Shown here: positions 30,301 through 39,231 of the stretch, one piece after another
Position numbering within the stretch: position 1 is the first letter of the stretch
How the letters are laid out: each line of letters begins with the position of its first letter
Origin: Zelonia costaricensis
Lineage: Eukaryota; Euglenozoa; Kinetoplastea; Trypanosomatida; Trypanosomatidae
NCBI GenBank assembly: GCA_030849075.1
Contig: JASAOO010003536.1
Span: 1-64,000, forward strand
Direction: 5' to 3'
Length of the DNA stretch: 64,000 nucleotides
Program-made: the position numbers and the translations under genes
Notes under the pieces: model-generated
What the model was told of the DNA's origin: nothing
What the model saw: only the letters and a program-made list of their open reading frames with translations
The model's database searches: none

Positions 30301-33300
30301 CCTCCGCCGTCTCCAGAAGACTAGTGCTGAGTGCCCCATCTTGCAGGCTCATCGTCACCGAGACAGTCCGAAGCCTTTCGTCGCGGTCGGCGCGCAGCTG
30401 CTCCTGCTCCGTGCTCGCTGCCTCCAGCGCAGCCGCAAGCCGCTGCTCCAGCTGCTGCACCTGCTCCTGCAGACCCGCAACGTCCGCCTGCAGTGCGCGC
30501 TCGCGCTCCGCAGCCTCGGCAGCCGCGCGCGCAACAACGGCGCCAACGGGCTCCTCGGCGGCAGCGTCCACGCCAAGCGACGCAAGCGCTTGAGCTGTTG
30601 TACTTGTGAACTCAGAAACAAGCGCTTGCGAGTGCTGGAGGCGTGCTGAAAGTTCTTGGAGGGCGTGCTCCTGTTGCAGTTGAAGCTGCTGCTGTGCTTC
30701 GAGCTGGGCAGAGCGGCTCTGGAGGCCTTGAATGTAGCTAGCCAAGTCTGCTTCACCGCAACTCTCCGCGAGCGTCGCGTACTGTGCCGCCTTGGCACAG
30801 ACGGAGGCCAAGAGCGGTGGTAGGTGTTCTATATCCTCGTCGCTAGGCAGTGCAGGAGCTGCAGGTTGTTCTGTGGGGGTCTGCTGTGAAGCTGCCGCGT
30901 CGCGATGTCGAGGTTCTATGAGCTGTTGCTGTATCGTTCCCCAGAGCTTCGCCAGCTGGCCATGCTCAGATTTCATCTGAGCGAGCACGTCCACCCTGGC
31001 AGCAGCCCCGGGCTCCGCCGAAGGCGCTGCGTAGACGCTGGACGTTTCGTGCAGGAGACTCTGGTAGGCGTGCGCGACGTGGGTGATGAGCTCCAGCAGC
31101 GACCCATCCGCGCTCGCTGTCGCGGTGAGGGGCACCACCGTCTCGAGGGCCCATTCGTAGAAGGCCTGTAGCCGCTGGGCAACGACTCCGCTCTCAAGGT
31201 GCGTCTCGCGTGCGCTGGTGGCGAGCAGCGCCGCAACCTTGTGCAGGGCCGCCTCGCCCTCTCCCGAGCCCGGCTCGTCCGGCCCGGCTGCGATTGCAGT
31301 GTCTGTAGTGGAGTTGGCTGCCTGCGTCGCCTTGAGCCTCTCTGCGATGTCGGCCTCTGCCGCGTTCGTGAGCGGGGCGTTGGTGGGGAGCAGCACGGTC
31401 CCGCGGGGAATGGCGGACTGCAGTGCCGCCACTTTCGCTTGCAGCACCGTCACATCCTTCTCCCACCCCTCCTTCGCGGCGAGGAAGTTGCGCTTCAAGT
31501 TGGCAATGTCCTCATCCCGCTCCTGCCGCAGCGCGTCCAGCTCCGTCATCACGTCCTCCAGCTCCTGCTGCTTCTCGCGCGCGGCAGTGCGCTCGTGCTC
31601 GAGGGCTTGAATGGCCTCGATGTGCGCCACAGACACCACCAGACGCTGCATTCCGGCAGAAGCGTGTGAAGCGCCGGTGCTGTGGCGACTCTCTCCAAAG
31701 GAGCCACCAGCGCCGTGAAACGCGCCGGACGCCGCACTGTTGTCTACGGGAACTTCACCACGCAGCGCCGTCAGGAAAAAGTTGCGCACAGACGCGTACT
31801 CGCGGTACTGCGAGCGCAGCATGTCGTGTGCGCCGTCAGCGAAGGCGAGCATGAGCTCCTCGAAGCGCCGCGAGAGCTGCTTGGTCCGCCGGCCGGCATC
31901 GAACTGCTCCTGCTGAAGCGCCTCCAGCTCCATCTCTTTCCGGTTGAGCGTGTTGCGCACTTGGTTCAGCTCCAGGGAGGCACTCTGGGGCAGGGCAGCA
32001 GCGCCGCCCATTGCACCGTTTGCGAGTTCCATCTTGAGCTTGGCGATGTCAGCGTTGGCGCTGGTCAACTCGTCGAGAAGGACGGCGAAAACGGTCTCGA
32101 CCTGCTGCGGGAGCGACGCGCGCTCCTGCTGGATGGCCCGTTCCCGGTTCGCCTCCTTCGCAAGACACAGGGCGCTGGAGTGCACCTCCGCGGTGAAGCG
32201 CTGCACCGCGTCGCCGCACGCACGCTCGAGCTTTGCCGACTCTGCTGTTGCCGCGTTGGCGAGGTGGCGCTCTGCCTTGGCCGTGGCCCCGCTGGCCGTC
32301 AAGTCCTTCGGCGTCGGCTTCTCTCGCAGGCGCTCGAGGTACGTGTGCAACGTGTCCGGCGACATCTTCGTTGCGGGCAACTCGCGTCCCTCGACGAGCG
32401 AGCCCACCTCGGCGGCCACCGCCTGGTACTGCTCCAGCTCCACGCGCAGGTTGCTCGCCTGCGAGCGCATTTCGTCAAAGCGCTTCTCCATGCTGCCGGC
32501 GCGCCTGACTGGCCGGGCCCCTGCCGCGGCCACCAACGGCGACGAGACCAGCGAGCTCGAGCTCGCGTTGTCGTCCGCCGCGGCCGCTGCGGTTTTCGGC
32601 GGCACCACCTTCATGGCGGGCCGCATGTCCTGCTCGATGGCATGCAGCACCAACTCAGCGCGCGCGTCCCAGTCGACGCCGCCGCTGCCTACCGCCGTCT
32701 CGAAGACGCTGGCGCTCGCGACCTGCAGCGAGGGGTCCGACAGGTGTGCAAAGTCGTTGAGCAGCGCCACGCATCGGTTCCTCCACACGTCGAGCAGGCG
32801 ACCGTCTCCGCCGCTGCCGCCGCCGCCGTGCTTGCTGTCACGATCGTCGTCGCTGGAGGTGGTGTCGTCGTGGTCGGGTGCCCCTCCGGTGGGGTCCTCC
32901 TCCTTCGCCGGCCGACGCTCCCGCCCTTCGATGTAGCGCTCGTGCACCGGCGGGCACTGGTACATGTCCGCGAACTTCTTCCATATGGAGAAGTCTTGCT
33001 GGTCATCGGTGCAGAGCACGATGCGCTCGCGCTTGCCCAGCGTCAGCGTGTTCACGGCCGTGTTGTCACGCAGAAACTCGAGCACGAGGTAGTAGTACGT
33101 CGCCGCCAGCGGGTCTTTGGCGACCCGGCGACGTGCGGCTGCAGCCGCGGCAGCCGCAGACGGTTCGCCTCCGGTGGGCTTGGGGTGGTGCGTGAACCAC
33201 GCGACTCGCTTCATGCTGCGGAACGCGATCTCCTTGATCTGCTTACCCTGTGTGCTGCGCGACGAGTAGGCGCAGAAGCGGTCCTTCTCGATGGTGATGA

Positions 33301-33415
33301 AGTTCTTGAGGCCGCGTCCGGCACCCACCTTGCTTGGGCGGGCGCTGTCCGCGCAGAGCCACATCTCGCCCGCAATGCTCATCGCCGCATCGCTCATGTC
33401 CTCCATGAACGACAT
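24359..33415 (-). CDS. Giant PH-like/coiled-coil protein, probable cytoskeletal component
   Basis: A 3018-aa protein, the largest in the window. Residues about 14-165 form alternating strands ending in a helix with a tryptophan (GEMWLCADSARPSKV, then NFITIEKDRFCAYSS, then TYYYLVLEFLR, then DFSIWKKFADMY), which reads as a PH-like fold interrupted by an Ala-rich insert. A Gly/Ser/Asp-rich linker follows. From about residue 330 to 2980 the chain is almost entirely heptad coiled coil, rich in Ala, Glu, Gln, Arg and Leu with short breaks. The tail is basic and Thr/Pro-rich. Trypanosomatid proteins of this shape often belong to the flagellar, basal-body or subpellicular cytoskeleton; here that is inference only. 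The frame is open to a GTG at 33475, but the first ATG is 33415, about 71 bases after an acceptor AG at 33487-33488. Confidence 0.85.
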   Translation of the reverse strand: MSFMEDMSDAAMSIAGEMWLCADSARPSKVGAGRGLKNFITIEKDRFCAYSSRSTQGKQIKEIAFRSMKRVAWFTHHPKPTGGEPSAAAAAAAARRRVAKDPLAATYYYLVLEFLRDNTAVNTLTLGKRERIVLCTDDQQDFSIWKKFADMYQCPPVHERYIEGRERRPAKEEDPTGGAPDHDDTTSSDDDRDSKHGGGGSGGDGRLLDVWRNRCVALLNDFAHLSDPSLQVASASVFETAVGSGGVDWDARAELVLHAIEQDMRPAMKVVPPKTAAAAADDNASSSSLVSSPLVAAAGARPVRRAGSMEKRFDEMRSQASNLRVELEQYQAVAAEVGSLVEGRELPATKMSPDTLHTYLERLREKPTPKDLTASGATAKAERHLANAATAESAKLERACGDAVQRFTAEVHSSALCLAKEANRERAIQQERASLPQQVETVFAVLLDELTSANADIAKLKMELANGAMGGAAALPQSASLELNQVRNTLNRKEMELEALQQEQFDAGRRTKQLSRRFEELMLAFADGAHDMLRSQYREYASVRNFFLTALRGEVPVDNSAASGAFHGAGGSFGESRHSTGASHASAGMQRLVVSVAHIEAIQALEHERTAAREKQQELEDVMTELDALRQERDEDIANLKRNFLAAKEGWEKDVTVLQAKVAALQSAIPRGTVLLPTNAPLTNAAEADIAERLKATQAANSTTDTAIAAGPDEPGSGEGEAALHKVAALLATSARETHLESGVVAQRLQAFYEWALETVVPLTATASADGSLLELITHVAHAYQSLLHETSSVYAAPSAEPGAAARVDVLAQMKSEHGQLAKLWGTIQQQLIEPRHRDAAASQQTPTEQPAAPALPSDEDIEHLPPLLASVCAKAAQYATLAESCGEADLASYIQGLQSRSAQLEAQQQLQLQQEHALQELSARLQHSQALVSEFTSTTAQALASLGVDAAAEEPVGAVVARAAAEAAERERALQADVAGLQEQVQQLEQRLAAALEAASTEQEQLRADRDERLRTVSVTMSLQDGALSTSLLETAEAEERNALVNAALASSPYLHGAGESVALIAGACTVLSCTPTSLLSSLSAVLASHTKLKEFVAGLEKEAVWHEDPAVAMAFRRLDGLLRERGQLGAGAAADFRSLACLASTLGHGHDMARGLSAESVVQAQAITDLSQLAQECGRVMRDSSAALRGADAEGESSEGAAATPRAGAAMPLDGSVRVSCRALSGAVAESLDLQESLKAIITTTLRTLSEACGGDSTQGRPATDDSQLPRLAKQVCAELARLRAAAELEGALAQAIKQRDALCRVVESCSAVLRSAAHTEYHADVEQGNAAAAASVGVSAEQAQSTLTDATSLAHEQLHRHSQALHRALSVLHPLAEGVQDAAAPATPQELLVRLCDAVRSRVDDLERGLAHARAKEKRDAEARAGDDGEHQRATAALEERCGALEAALRRGEEVGEVHRAAAAIAAQQVDAVVRLCGGFADSVSATVPRPESAPDRGDAAATAFVRLLRACTAPAVADARAELGTLETRLAAVSTACEQRAAEHRRADAALARLTEEHGELRANLEATEQRWKEAKAQAQVHLAALEAADAALEEQRAAAAQARLADARAHEAALGVAAQERAALAADVAQFGREAEAAQVELAALQARLAAALSSHAEAMEAKEQLEGRVAKCIAAVGRVGSLEQVADAVSAYKHEYKKKSMESKEARRRRELVQEWASTQARATSAELQLLRDTVAGLSRTFPNVPLTALQASAERASQSLAEAERLLGATVSAASRDGATREELLEAVRQAGVLLADASPSRRAGSVSRVSGRLGDSLPVGGATVPPVVRLPATSAARWAETPVLLLDAVEALLAERQALRASVAEATNTDEDWRSAVAREVLVMQTALSAAAVVTDVFAGSGDGPGAVESLPRCTAADEQAELLHALDSTALCVATFADGTLRVCQAMQAQLQQCLASTTSALPDLVRDAVAVIAGLRAGSHSTAQALHTRDEEVAALAALLQEVSAAVPDGAAFFAAGSNTLQRCKAYVKECARLGALERELGSVLADPGGTAPGSQSLVEEVAALARERVHLRDREVPRLAARGHALEVEVLLAEERAARAELAVAQTSQRVRDVAAPWQRDLSSAVTRLLARATAAAAQDEQKTVQLRTLQEAHEPLVAAAMRLPAVQQECRRSLATAFETGTAPDLLRVVPAGEPLPVVEHEAGLAALLVKAHDRLVSQCTELTDALARIEADSARVALRTEEELAAARERAKAMQVELDCYRRGAYELSGILLPDHAQEGDCVPRLAALVDAAAQLTREVEDEGAARRRLEREAREAADAMAELQSQCTTAAADIDALQSVVRHHERHEAEEVRALKAVVKTASDAFADLTATLSGTPPAAAPASAAAVDEAQWTQVVHDVRGAVQKMRRQTGIAEGLGAQLTSAQTRVKELKTRVDEDEARESQLLHRLNALVQSSAPLSAAVAALAASQEPELASLEDVAVAMHAAAQLVTQQHSERDVLLRRVKELQRAVAEGEAAHGATRNERDAATGATSQLEAALQSERRGLAQLEGCVRNAFSAVDRRIAAVIGPGESARLDTSTPADCLGGLAYLVDVLAATAEEGQIAKAKLAGHAGAMQARETANAAATASLSALWQAFCAHLLPQLVDAPSADPGRRRLSDSTAAADCFASEAETAYAVQVIEDSANRLRRAHEEVQCIHDALRSHFGGDGLTTVTDVTGTPRVPGAAEATGGAPTSRLDETVSLTLRLVNTVVTAKCTSVRDFIEHVFADVLEDTAVCGRVAFAALRPGAFVEWLQGALARLVAVRERAHRLPGFMDALVEAIQAHGGHVDVTAVVGDASLLLDTHSLLGAEQQHYQDPTASVADWQAREQAAIVYALRSLLALQDERVQALAAECRDAVALCSELKQEHDAAAETIMGLRPLVQFKVQEDHKLEESLRKLDLHLDQQARELALKYRADHDLIVRRFTTLRDTIHATMRPPLQRTTPAKSNRTPRRSVSTPRH

Positions 33416-33486
33416 GACGCCGGCAGCGAAGGCAGCAGCCCTGCACCCAGAGGCGGAGAGACGAATTACGTTCACGCGCCTTTTGC

Positions 33487-33488
33487 CT
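33487..33488 (-). promoter_or_regulatory. Predicted spliced-leader acceptor AG for the 3018-aa coiled-coil gene
   Basis: A clean pyrimidine tract (33492-33516) ends in GCGCAG. The first ATG downstream is 33415; an in-frame GTG at 33475 lies in the leader. Confidence 0.6.
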
Positions 33489-35622
33489 GCGCGGGAGGAG
33501 AATGAGTGAGAAGAAGTCGACTTTGCGCTCGTTGATGGGGCACCGTCCCACAGGACTCAGCCCAGCCTCGAGCAGCAGGAGAGGCGGACTCAGGGTACAG
33601 ATACAGGGAAGCAACGATGCGGCGGTAGAGGAAAGAGAAAGGGGGGGGGGGTGTTTGAAGCACGCGCCTGCACAGGCAACAGAGCGCGCGCTGGGCAAAC
33701 GGGCGTACCCGTGCGTGTCCTCCTGACAGCGCGCACGAGAAACGGTCTAGCGAGGCGTGAAATGTAAAAGAGAGACAGAGAGAGATGCAGCAGGTGGCGC
33801 CTTTTTTCTTTCCTGTTTGCGCTCTTGTGGAAGACGGCGCACCTCGGTCAGGGTGATGGGGAGAGGGGCGCGCAGACACACGACGGGACAGCGGGCAATT
33901 CGGAGCCGAGAAAAACAAAAAAAGGGGAGAGGAAGTGAGTGTGACAGGTGCGCAAGTGGGGGTGGAGGGAAAGGAGAAGCGATCAAAGCAGCAGTGACGT
34001 GCCCGGAGGTGAAAACCGCCCTTTCAGGCGCAGACGAGAAAGGGGAGATTGGGGGGATGGGGGGGGGGCCCGTTGTGGTACAGCAGCGGGGAGAATAAAG
34101 GAGTGGAGCCGTGAACCTGATGGCAAGGACGGACGCGGTAAGGAGGGCCGGGGTACCGCAGGCCTTTTCTTTGTTGTTGTTGGCTCCTACGCTGCTGATC
34201 GACCGTCCCGGTAGTGGACGCGTGCGCGCCGGCGCGCGAGCTGGCAAAAAAAAAAAAAAAGAAGGACTCGCCTTTGACTGCCGTTCCGTGGCACACGCTC
34301 TCTCGCGCTGATGTGCCTTTTCTCTCCAATCTGCACCGCCCTGCGTCCAGCGCGCCGTTTTTTTTTCTTCTTTTTTGACGTCCAGGCGGTGCAGAGACGG
34401 TGCACGCACGACCCCGGGCAACGTGGGAGGGGCAGGGGTATGGGGGTTTGGTCTATCCGTGTAATGGCCCTATGTAACAAGAATGTAGTAGTGCAAGATC
34501 TCACTGCCGCTCGTGTGTGTTTGTGTGTTCGTGTGTCCCCGCGTGCGCGTACGGCGCACAAGAATAAGAAGGGAAACGGCGAAACGACGTGGATACTGCT
34601 GTGCAAGGAAAGAAGAAAAGACGAGCAGTGACGTGGTTTAGGGTGGGGGGGGGGAGGTTCAGCGGGTAGTTGGGTGGAAGCGGGGGAGGGGGGAGGGCAC
34701 CAGCACATCGCACCACACCAGCTGTGCAGAGTGCCGGTCACAGAGAGAGAGGGGGGGGAACAGAAAGCGAGGAAGACGAGCAAGTAGGTAAAGGCGAACC
34801 CAGAAGACTGGTGGGGTGTGTGTAAGCGAGGTGCACCTGCTGAGTCCACCGCTTTCGCCGACCGTTACGTGCGCGAGGCAGTGACGCACGAGAAGACGTC
34901 GCTACTTCCCTTTTCTCAACAATGCATGACAGCGCGCAGAGCGGAGAGAGAAGCTCAATGCGCCGCAGAGCATCTGTGATACGCAGATGAACGATTGTGG
35001 ACGGGGTTGCCGAGCCACGACAGTCGCTGCGCTGGGCCAAGCACGACGGAAATAGAGGAAGGCAGACCATGCCGTGTCATTGCGAATCGTTCCCACAGAG
35101 CGCACGCAGCGGCTCTGGCTTAAAACTCATTCATTTTCCTATTTCGCGTTTTACACAAGCCTTCGTTGGTAGACTGGGGGTCATTACCGGAGAGCTTGCC
35201 TCTCCTGTCTCTCCCGGCGGGGATGGGGAGAGGGGGCACGTGGAAGGGACGGGAGGGCTTCGCATGTTTGCTTGCTTTCTTCATTGTCCTCGTAGTCCTC
35301 TTCCGCGGCCATCACACTCGGCGAGCACAGCGATTCGTTTGCGGTGGAGGGGAGGGAGGGAGGCGCCGTGTCTTCTTTTGTGTGTGTGTGTGTGTACCGC
35401 CGTAGCGCTCTACGGTTGGGAGGGAGGGGGGGGCAAGACGAGGGCAGCGCACGCGGATACAGACACACACACGGACAGACATGTACGGAGAGGACCAGAA
35501 GAACGGCGAGGTGGGCGGGAGTGATGGGCAACGTGTTGCAGCTCACGTGCGCCGCCTGCAGCGCCCGTTCGCATGGTGCGGCGGCGGGTGCTCAATCAAG
35601 CAAGACCCTGGTGCGCAGGAAC
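33489..35622. other. Long intergenic spacer (about 2.1 kb)
   Basis: Contains an A15 run (34246-34260), G-runs near 33642, 34050 and 34648, and a (GT)8 run near 35380-35395. No credible coding frame; it should carry the AP-3 beta 3' UTR. Confidence 0.6.
34246..34260. repeat. A15 homopolymer (T15 on the coding strand)
   Basis: Fifteen consecutive A residues in a spacer. Confidence 0.95.
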
Positions 35623-38175
35623 TCAGGCGGCAGTCGACGGAGGCTGCTCCCCCGCGCTCGCCACCGCCGCCTCAGCTTCGGTACTAGGCGCCTCCTCACC
35701 CGCTGGTAATGGCGTCGCTGCTGCCGCCGCAGCCGCCGACTGCATCGTGACGCGGACCGTGACACGAGGCGGCGCCGCGCTGTCCGCCACCTTGCCCACG
35801 CCCTCGCCGGACTGGCGCGGATCGGGGGTCGCCTCAGCGGACGCAGGGGCATCGACGCGGCCATGCTCCGACTCCTCGCTGGCGTCAGCGCCGCTCTCCT
35901 CTTCCCCTTCCTCCTCGTCGTCGCTGCCGCTGGAGCCGGTGTAGCTCGACTCGTACGAGCCAGACGACGCCGACGACGACGCGTCCTCGTCACTGGCGCT
36001 GTCGGAGCCCGTGTAGCTGGTCTCGTCCTCCGCGCTAGAGCTGGCGTCGTACATGGTGACGGCGGCCGCCGCGGCGTTGATCTCCTCGATGGGCCGGCGC
36101 AGGAGGCCCTCGGTAGGCGATGTCGCCCAGTCTGGTAGCGCCCCGCACCCGCGCACGGAGGGGCCAAGCAACTGCGAGAGGGTGCCCAGCTCCTGCCCGG
36201 CCCGCTCGGCGTATGGGTCGCTAACGTCCGGCAGCGGCTTGTCGCGCAGCAGGGCCGTCCGCACCGCGGTGAAGGTGTCGCTCTGCCGGTCGAAGGTTGC
36301 CTCGGTAAGCCGCTCCTCGTCGCGGATGCTGTAGTCGTCGTCGTACTTGGCCAGCTCCGCGACGTAGTGGTACACGCTCCGGAAGCGGTCGGCCAGCTCG
36401 CTGTTGCCCTGCAGGTGGACCCAGACCTTGCACCCCAGCGTGAGCACCTCCCGCTTAACCTCCGACGTGAGGCTGCCAAAGCGCTTCGCGAACACGCGGA
36501 AGCAGTCAGGCGCGGCGGCGGCCATCGAGGCGTGCCGTGCAATGTTCTCGCCGGCGAGCCACAGAATCGTCGCCACGGCCGAGGGCTCCGTCACGCGCTC
36601 CTCCATGATGTCCAGCGTGAGCTGGCAGGCGAGCCGCGATATGCGCACAGGGTCGCTGCCCTGGAGCACCAACAGCCGCAGCACCGCCACTGCCTCCGCG
36701 ACCACGGCTGGCGAGCTCGCCGCGCTCGACAGCAGCGGCGTGACCAGCCGAATCGCATGTGTGGCGAAGGGCGGGTGCTGCTGCACCACCTGCGCGAGCC
36801 CTTGCACCGCCTCCACCACCGCCGCCTCGTTGCACTGCTGCAGGTACGAGCGGAACTCCCGGTGCACCTCGGTCGAGTTGCCGGGCGTCACGAGGTGGGC
36901 GAGAATGCGCAGCTTCACGTGCCGCACATCCGCCGCGTCCAGCGGCAGGACGAAGAAGCTCTGCAGGTAGGGCAGAAAGGGGTCTCGCGACAGCTGCCGC
37001 AGCAGGGCGTAGATGATGTGCAGCACGACAATGGAGCCCTCGGCACAGGTGCTGAGCAGCCGCATCACAGGTCGCACACACGCCTCCTGGAAGCGGTGCG
37101 TGCCGCAGTGCCGCAGGAGGGCAATCGCCGCGACGACCACGGCGCTGTTCATGCTCCGCAGCAGCTGCCGCGCCGCGTTGAGCAGCAGCAGCAGGTCGGG
37201 GTCGATGAGCGCGTCCGCGGCGGCGTCGGTGGCCCTCCCGGCGCGGTTGCCGCCTGCCGCCCCGCTGTAGGTCGACCGCGACGAGGACGTGGCGTCGTCG
37301 TCATCGCTGCCCGCGCCGTCCTCGCTCGAGCTGCGGCCACCGGTGTTGTGGTCGCCGCTGCGTGCCGCGTACGGGCCGGCGGGGTCGACAAAGTGTAGCC
37401 GGGCGTAGCGCAGCATGAGCCGCAGCAGCACCACCTGGTCCCACGCATCGCAGTCCTTCATGACGCCGCACAGCCGGCGGTACACGGGGTGCACCAGCGC
37501 CCACTCGTCCGCGCAGATGTGGCTGTAGGCAACGGCGGCGGCGCCTACGACGTCGGGGCTGCGGTCGGTCAGGAAGATGCGCAGCAGCTGCCGCACGCCG
37601 TCGCGGTCGAGGTCCTGGCGCGCCACGGTGTGCATCTGCACGAGAGCGAGCGCGGCTGTCTTGCGCACGACCGGCGCCATGTCCGCGGCGCACTTGCGCA
37701 CCGCCACCATGACCACCGGCTGAATGGCCGGAATGCGCAGGGAGGCGAGCATGCGGAGGGCGAGGGCGCGGACGTGCATGCTGGGGTCCAGCAGGTCCTT
37801 CTGAAAGGCCGAGATCGACAGCAGCGTCTCATTCGGACAGTCCTCGGCGTAGTAGACAATGAAGACGTACATGAGCTTGCGCAGCTCAATGGACGGGACG
37901 TGGATGTTCTTGACGACGTCCGGAAAGAAGTGGCGCATATCGCTGCCCTTGCACATCTGTGCCACAATCGTCTTCATGCCATCGCGCTTGTCTTGCAGCG
38001 ACTCGGAGGCGAGGCTGCGGCGTAGGTCGTCGATGCGGGGGGCGACGGAGAAGAACTGCCCATCGCCAGCGACGATGGCGCGTGCCTTGTTGAAGACCGA
38101 GCTCGTGCTGCTCGCGTACTCCCACGCCCGCTCCGTGACGAAGGTGGCCTGCTCGATAAGCGCCGCGCCGTTCAT
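35623..38175 (-). CDS. AP3B: AP-3 complex subunit beta (beta-adaptin 3)
   Basis: An 850-aa large adaptin of the AP-3 complex, which sorts cargo from endosomes or Golgi to lysosome-related organelles; in trypanosomatids AP-3 is linked to acidocalcisome biogenesis. The HEAT/armadillo trunk (about 1-690) has the AP-3 beta signature: DVVKNIHVPSIELRKLMYVF, LLSISAFQKDLLDP, RMLASLRI, VRKTAALALVQM and AWDQVVLLRLMLRYAR. Two polar Ser/Gly-rich inserts interrupt the trunk. From about residue 708 there is a Ser/Asp/Glu-rich hinge, a known AP-3 beta feature, followed by an Ala/Pro-rich tail. No folded C-terminal ear domain is recognisable, so the protein is shorter than animal AP3B. The start follows a purine-free pyrimidine tract and AGs at 38176-38180 directly upstream. 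The frame opens further to 38427 but only with low-complexity sequence. Confidence 0.93.
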   Translation of the reverse strand: MNGAALIEQATFVTERAWEYASSTSSVFNKARAIVAGDGQFFSVAPRIDDLRRSLASESLQDKRDGMKTIVAQMCKGSDMRHFFPDVVKNIHVPSIELRKLMYVFIVYYAEDCPNETLLSISAFQKDLLDPSMHVRALALRMLASLRIPAIQPVVMVAVRKCAADMAPVVRKTAALALVQMHTVARQDLDRDGVRQLLRIFLTDRSPDVVGAAAVAYSHICADEWALVHPVYRRLCGVMKDCDAWDQVVLLRLMLRYARLHFVDPAGPYAARSGDHNTGGRSSSEDGAGSDDDDATSSSRSTYSGAAGGNRAGRATDAAADALIDPDLLLLLNAARQLLRSMNSAVVVAAIALLRHCGTHRFQEACVRPVMRLLSTCAEGSIVVLHIIYALLRQLSRDPFLPYLQSFFVLPLDAADVRHVKLRILAHLVTPGNSTEVHREFRSYLQQCNEAAVVEAVQGLAQVVQQHPPFATHAIRLVTPLLSSAASSPAVVAEAVAVLRLLVLQGSDPVRISRLACQLTLDIMEERVTEPSAVATILWLAGENIARHASMAAAAPDCFRVFAKRFGSLTSEVKREVLTLGCKVWVHLQGNSELADRFRSVYHYVAELAKYDDDYSIRDEERLTEATFDRQSDTFTAVRTALLRDKPLPDVSDPYAERAGQELGTLSQLLGPSVRGCGALPDWATSPTEGLLRRPIEEINAAAAAVTMYDASSSAEDETSYTGSDSASDEDASSSASSGSYESSYTGSSGSDDEEEGEEESGADASEESEHGRVDAPASAEATPDPRQSGEGVGKVADSAAPPRVTVRVTMQSAAAAAAATPLPAGEEAPSTEAEAAVASAGEQPPSTAA

Positions 38176-39231
38176 CTTCTTTTTTTTTTTTTGCAGCAGG
38201 CGTGCGGCGACGGCAAAGAGAAACAAAAAAAGGGAGGTGAAGAGGTGCCGCAACCGAGGAGAGAGGGGGTGAGCGGGAGAGCCTTTGGTGAGGAACGGCG
38301 AAGGTGGAGGAGGAGTGCGGTGAAGCAACCCGTGTGAGAGAGAGGCGGAACACGAGCTGTGTGGATCGGGCTGGTGGCAGATGCAAGGTTGGTTGTGAGG
38401 ACAACTACCTGCCGCCAACCCAAGCACACCGTCGTGACAGCGTCAAGTACGGCAAAGGAAAGCGACGCCTTTTTGGGGGGAGGGGTGGAGGCGCGGAGCT
38501 GTGCACGCTCTGATGGTCGCGCCTTCGCTGACGAGCCTTCACGCACACCCACAAAGGGAATGGCAAGCGCACGCCCTGTGACGCTCACAAAGGCGCGTCC
38601 GGTGCGTGTATATGTGTGTCTGTGTGTGTTTGTATGGGTGCTGCCCTGCCGGTGACTTCGACCACGTGACAGCGCGGAGGGGACCGTATAAGAAGAGGCT
38701 CGCTTCAGTAAGGCGGTTGAGCACGTGCCGAACGCAGCACAAAAAAAAAAAAAGAAGAACGAGGACGTGCGCACGTGTGCGACGAACACGTCAAAGGGGA
38801 CGGTGCAAGAGAACCGAGTGAGAGGAAAGCGCCGCAGAGGGTACGCCGAAAAAAAGAGAAGCCGAGAGGGGCATCAGCGGTGTATGACGTGCAGACACAA
38901 GCGTGTCCGCTATTCGACGAAGAGTGCTCTATAAGTCCACACAGCGACTCGGGCAGGGCTGAAACTGGGGGGAGGGGGTTAAGGGCGACACGGACGGGGT
39001 TGCCGTCGCAGCGAGCTGTGCTGCTCTAATCCTCTTGCTTTTTGTTTTTTACCTGTGCGATGTGTGTGAGGAGGACAAAGTCCGTGACCGAGCGCTGTGG
39101 AGCTACCGAAGCAGAGAGAGAAAAAAGGGAAAGCAAGTGGCGGGGCGCAACGCACGTCTTCTGTCCGCTGCGTCGACTGTGCCCTGTTTGCCTGTTTGTT
39201 TGTTTGCCTTCTTCGTACGTCCGATGCAGCG
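38176..39231. other. Intergenic spacer
   Basis: Leader of AP-3 beta with a T-run at 38178-38192 (A-run on the coding strand just before the ATG) and a pyrimidine tract at 38211-38244, then an A13 run at 38741-38753. No gene seen. Confidence 0.65.

Noticed and set aside
33416..33475. 20-residue N-terminal extension of the giant coiled-coil protein
   Set aside because: It would begin with GTG; the first ATG is 33415.
31682..33505. 607-aa plus-strand open frame
   Set aside because: Lies antisense to the N-terminal PH-like/coiled-coil gene; composition Leu/Arg/His/Val-rich as expected for the complement of coiled-coil codons.
34187..34849. 220-aa minus-strand frame in a spacer
   Set aside because: Runs through a homopolymer (KKKKKK/FFFFF) and pyrimidine-rich UTR-like sequence.
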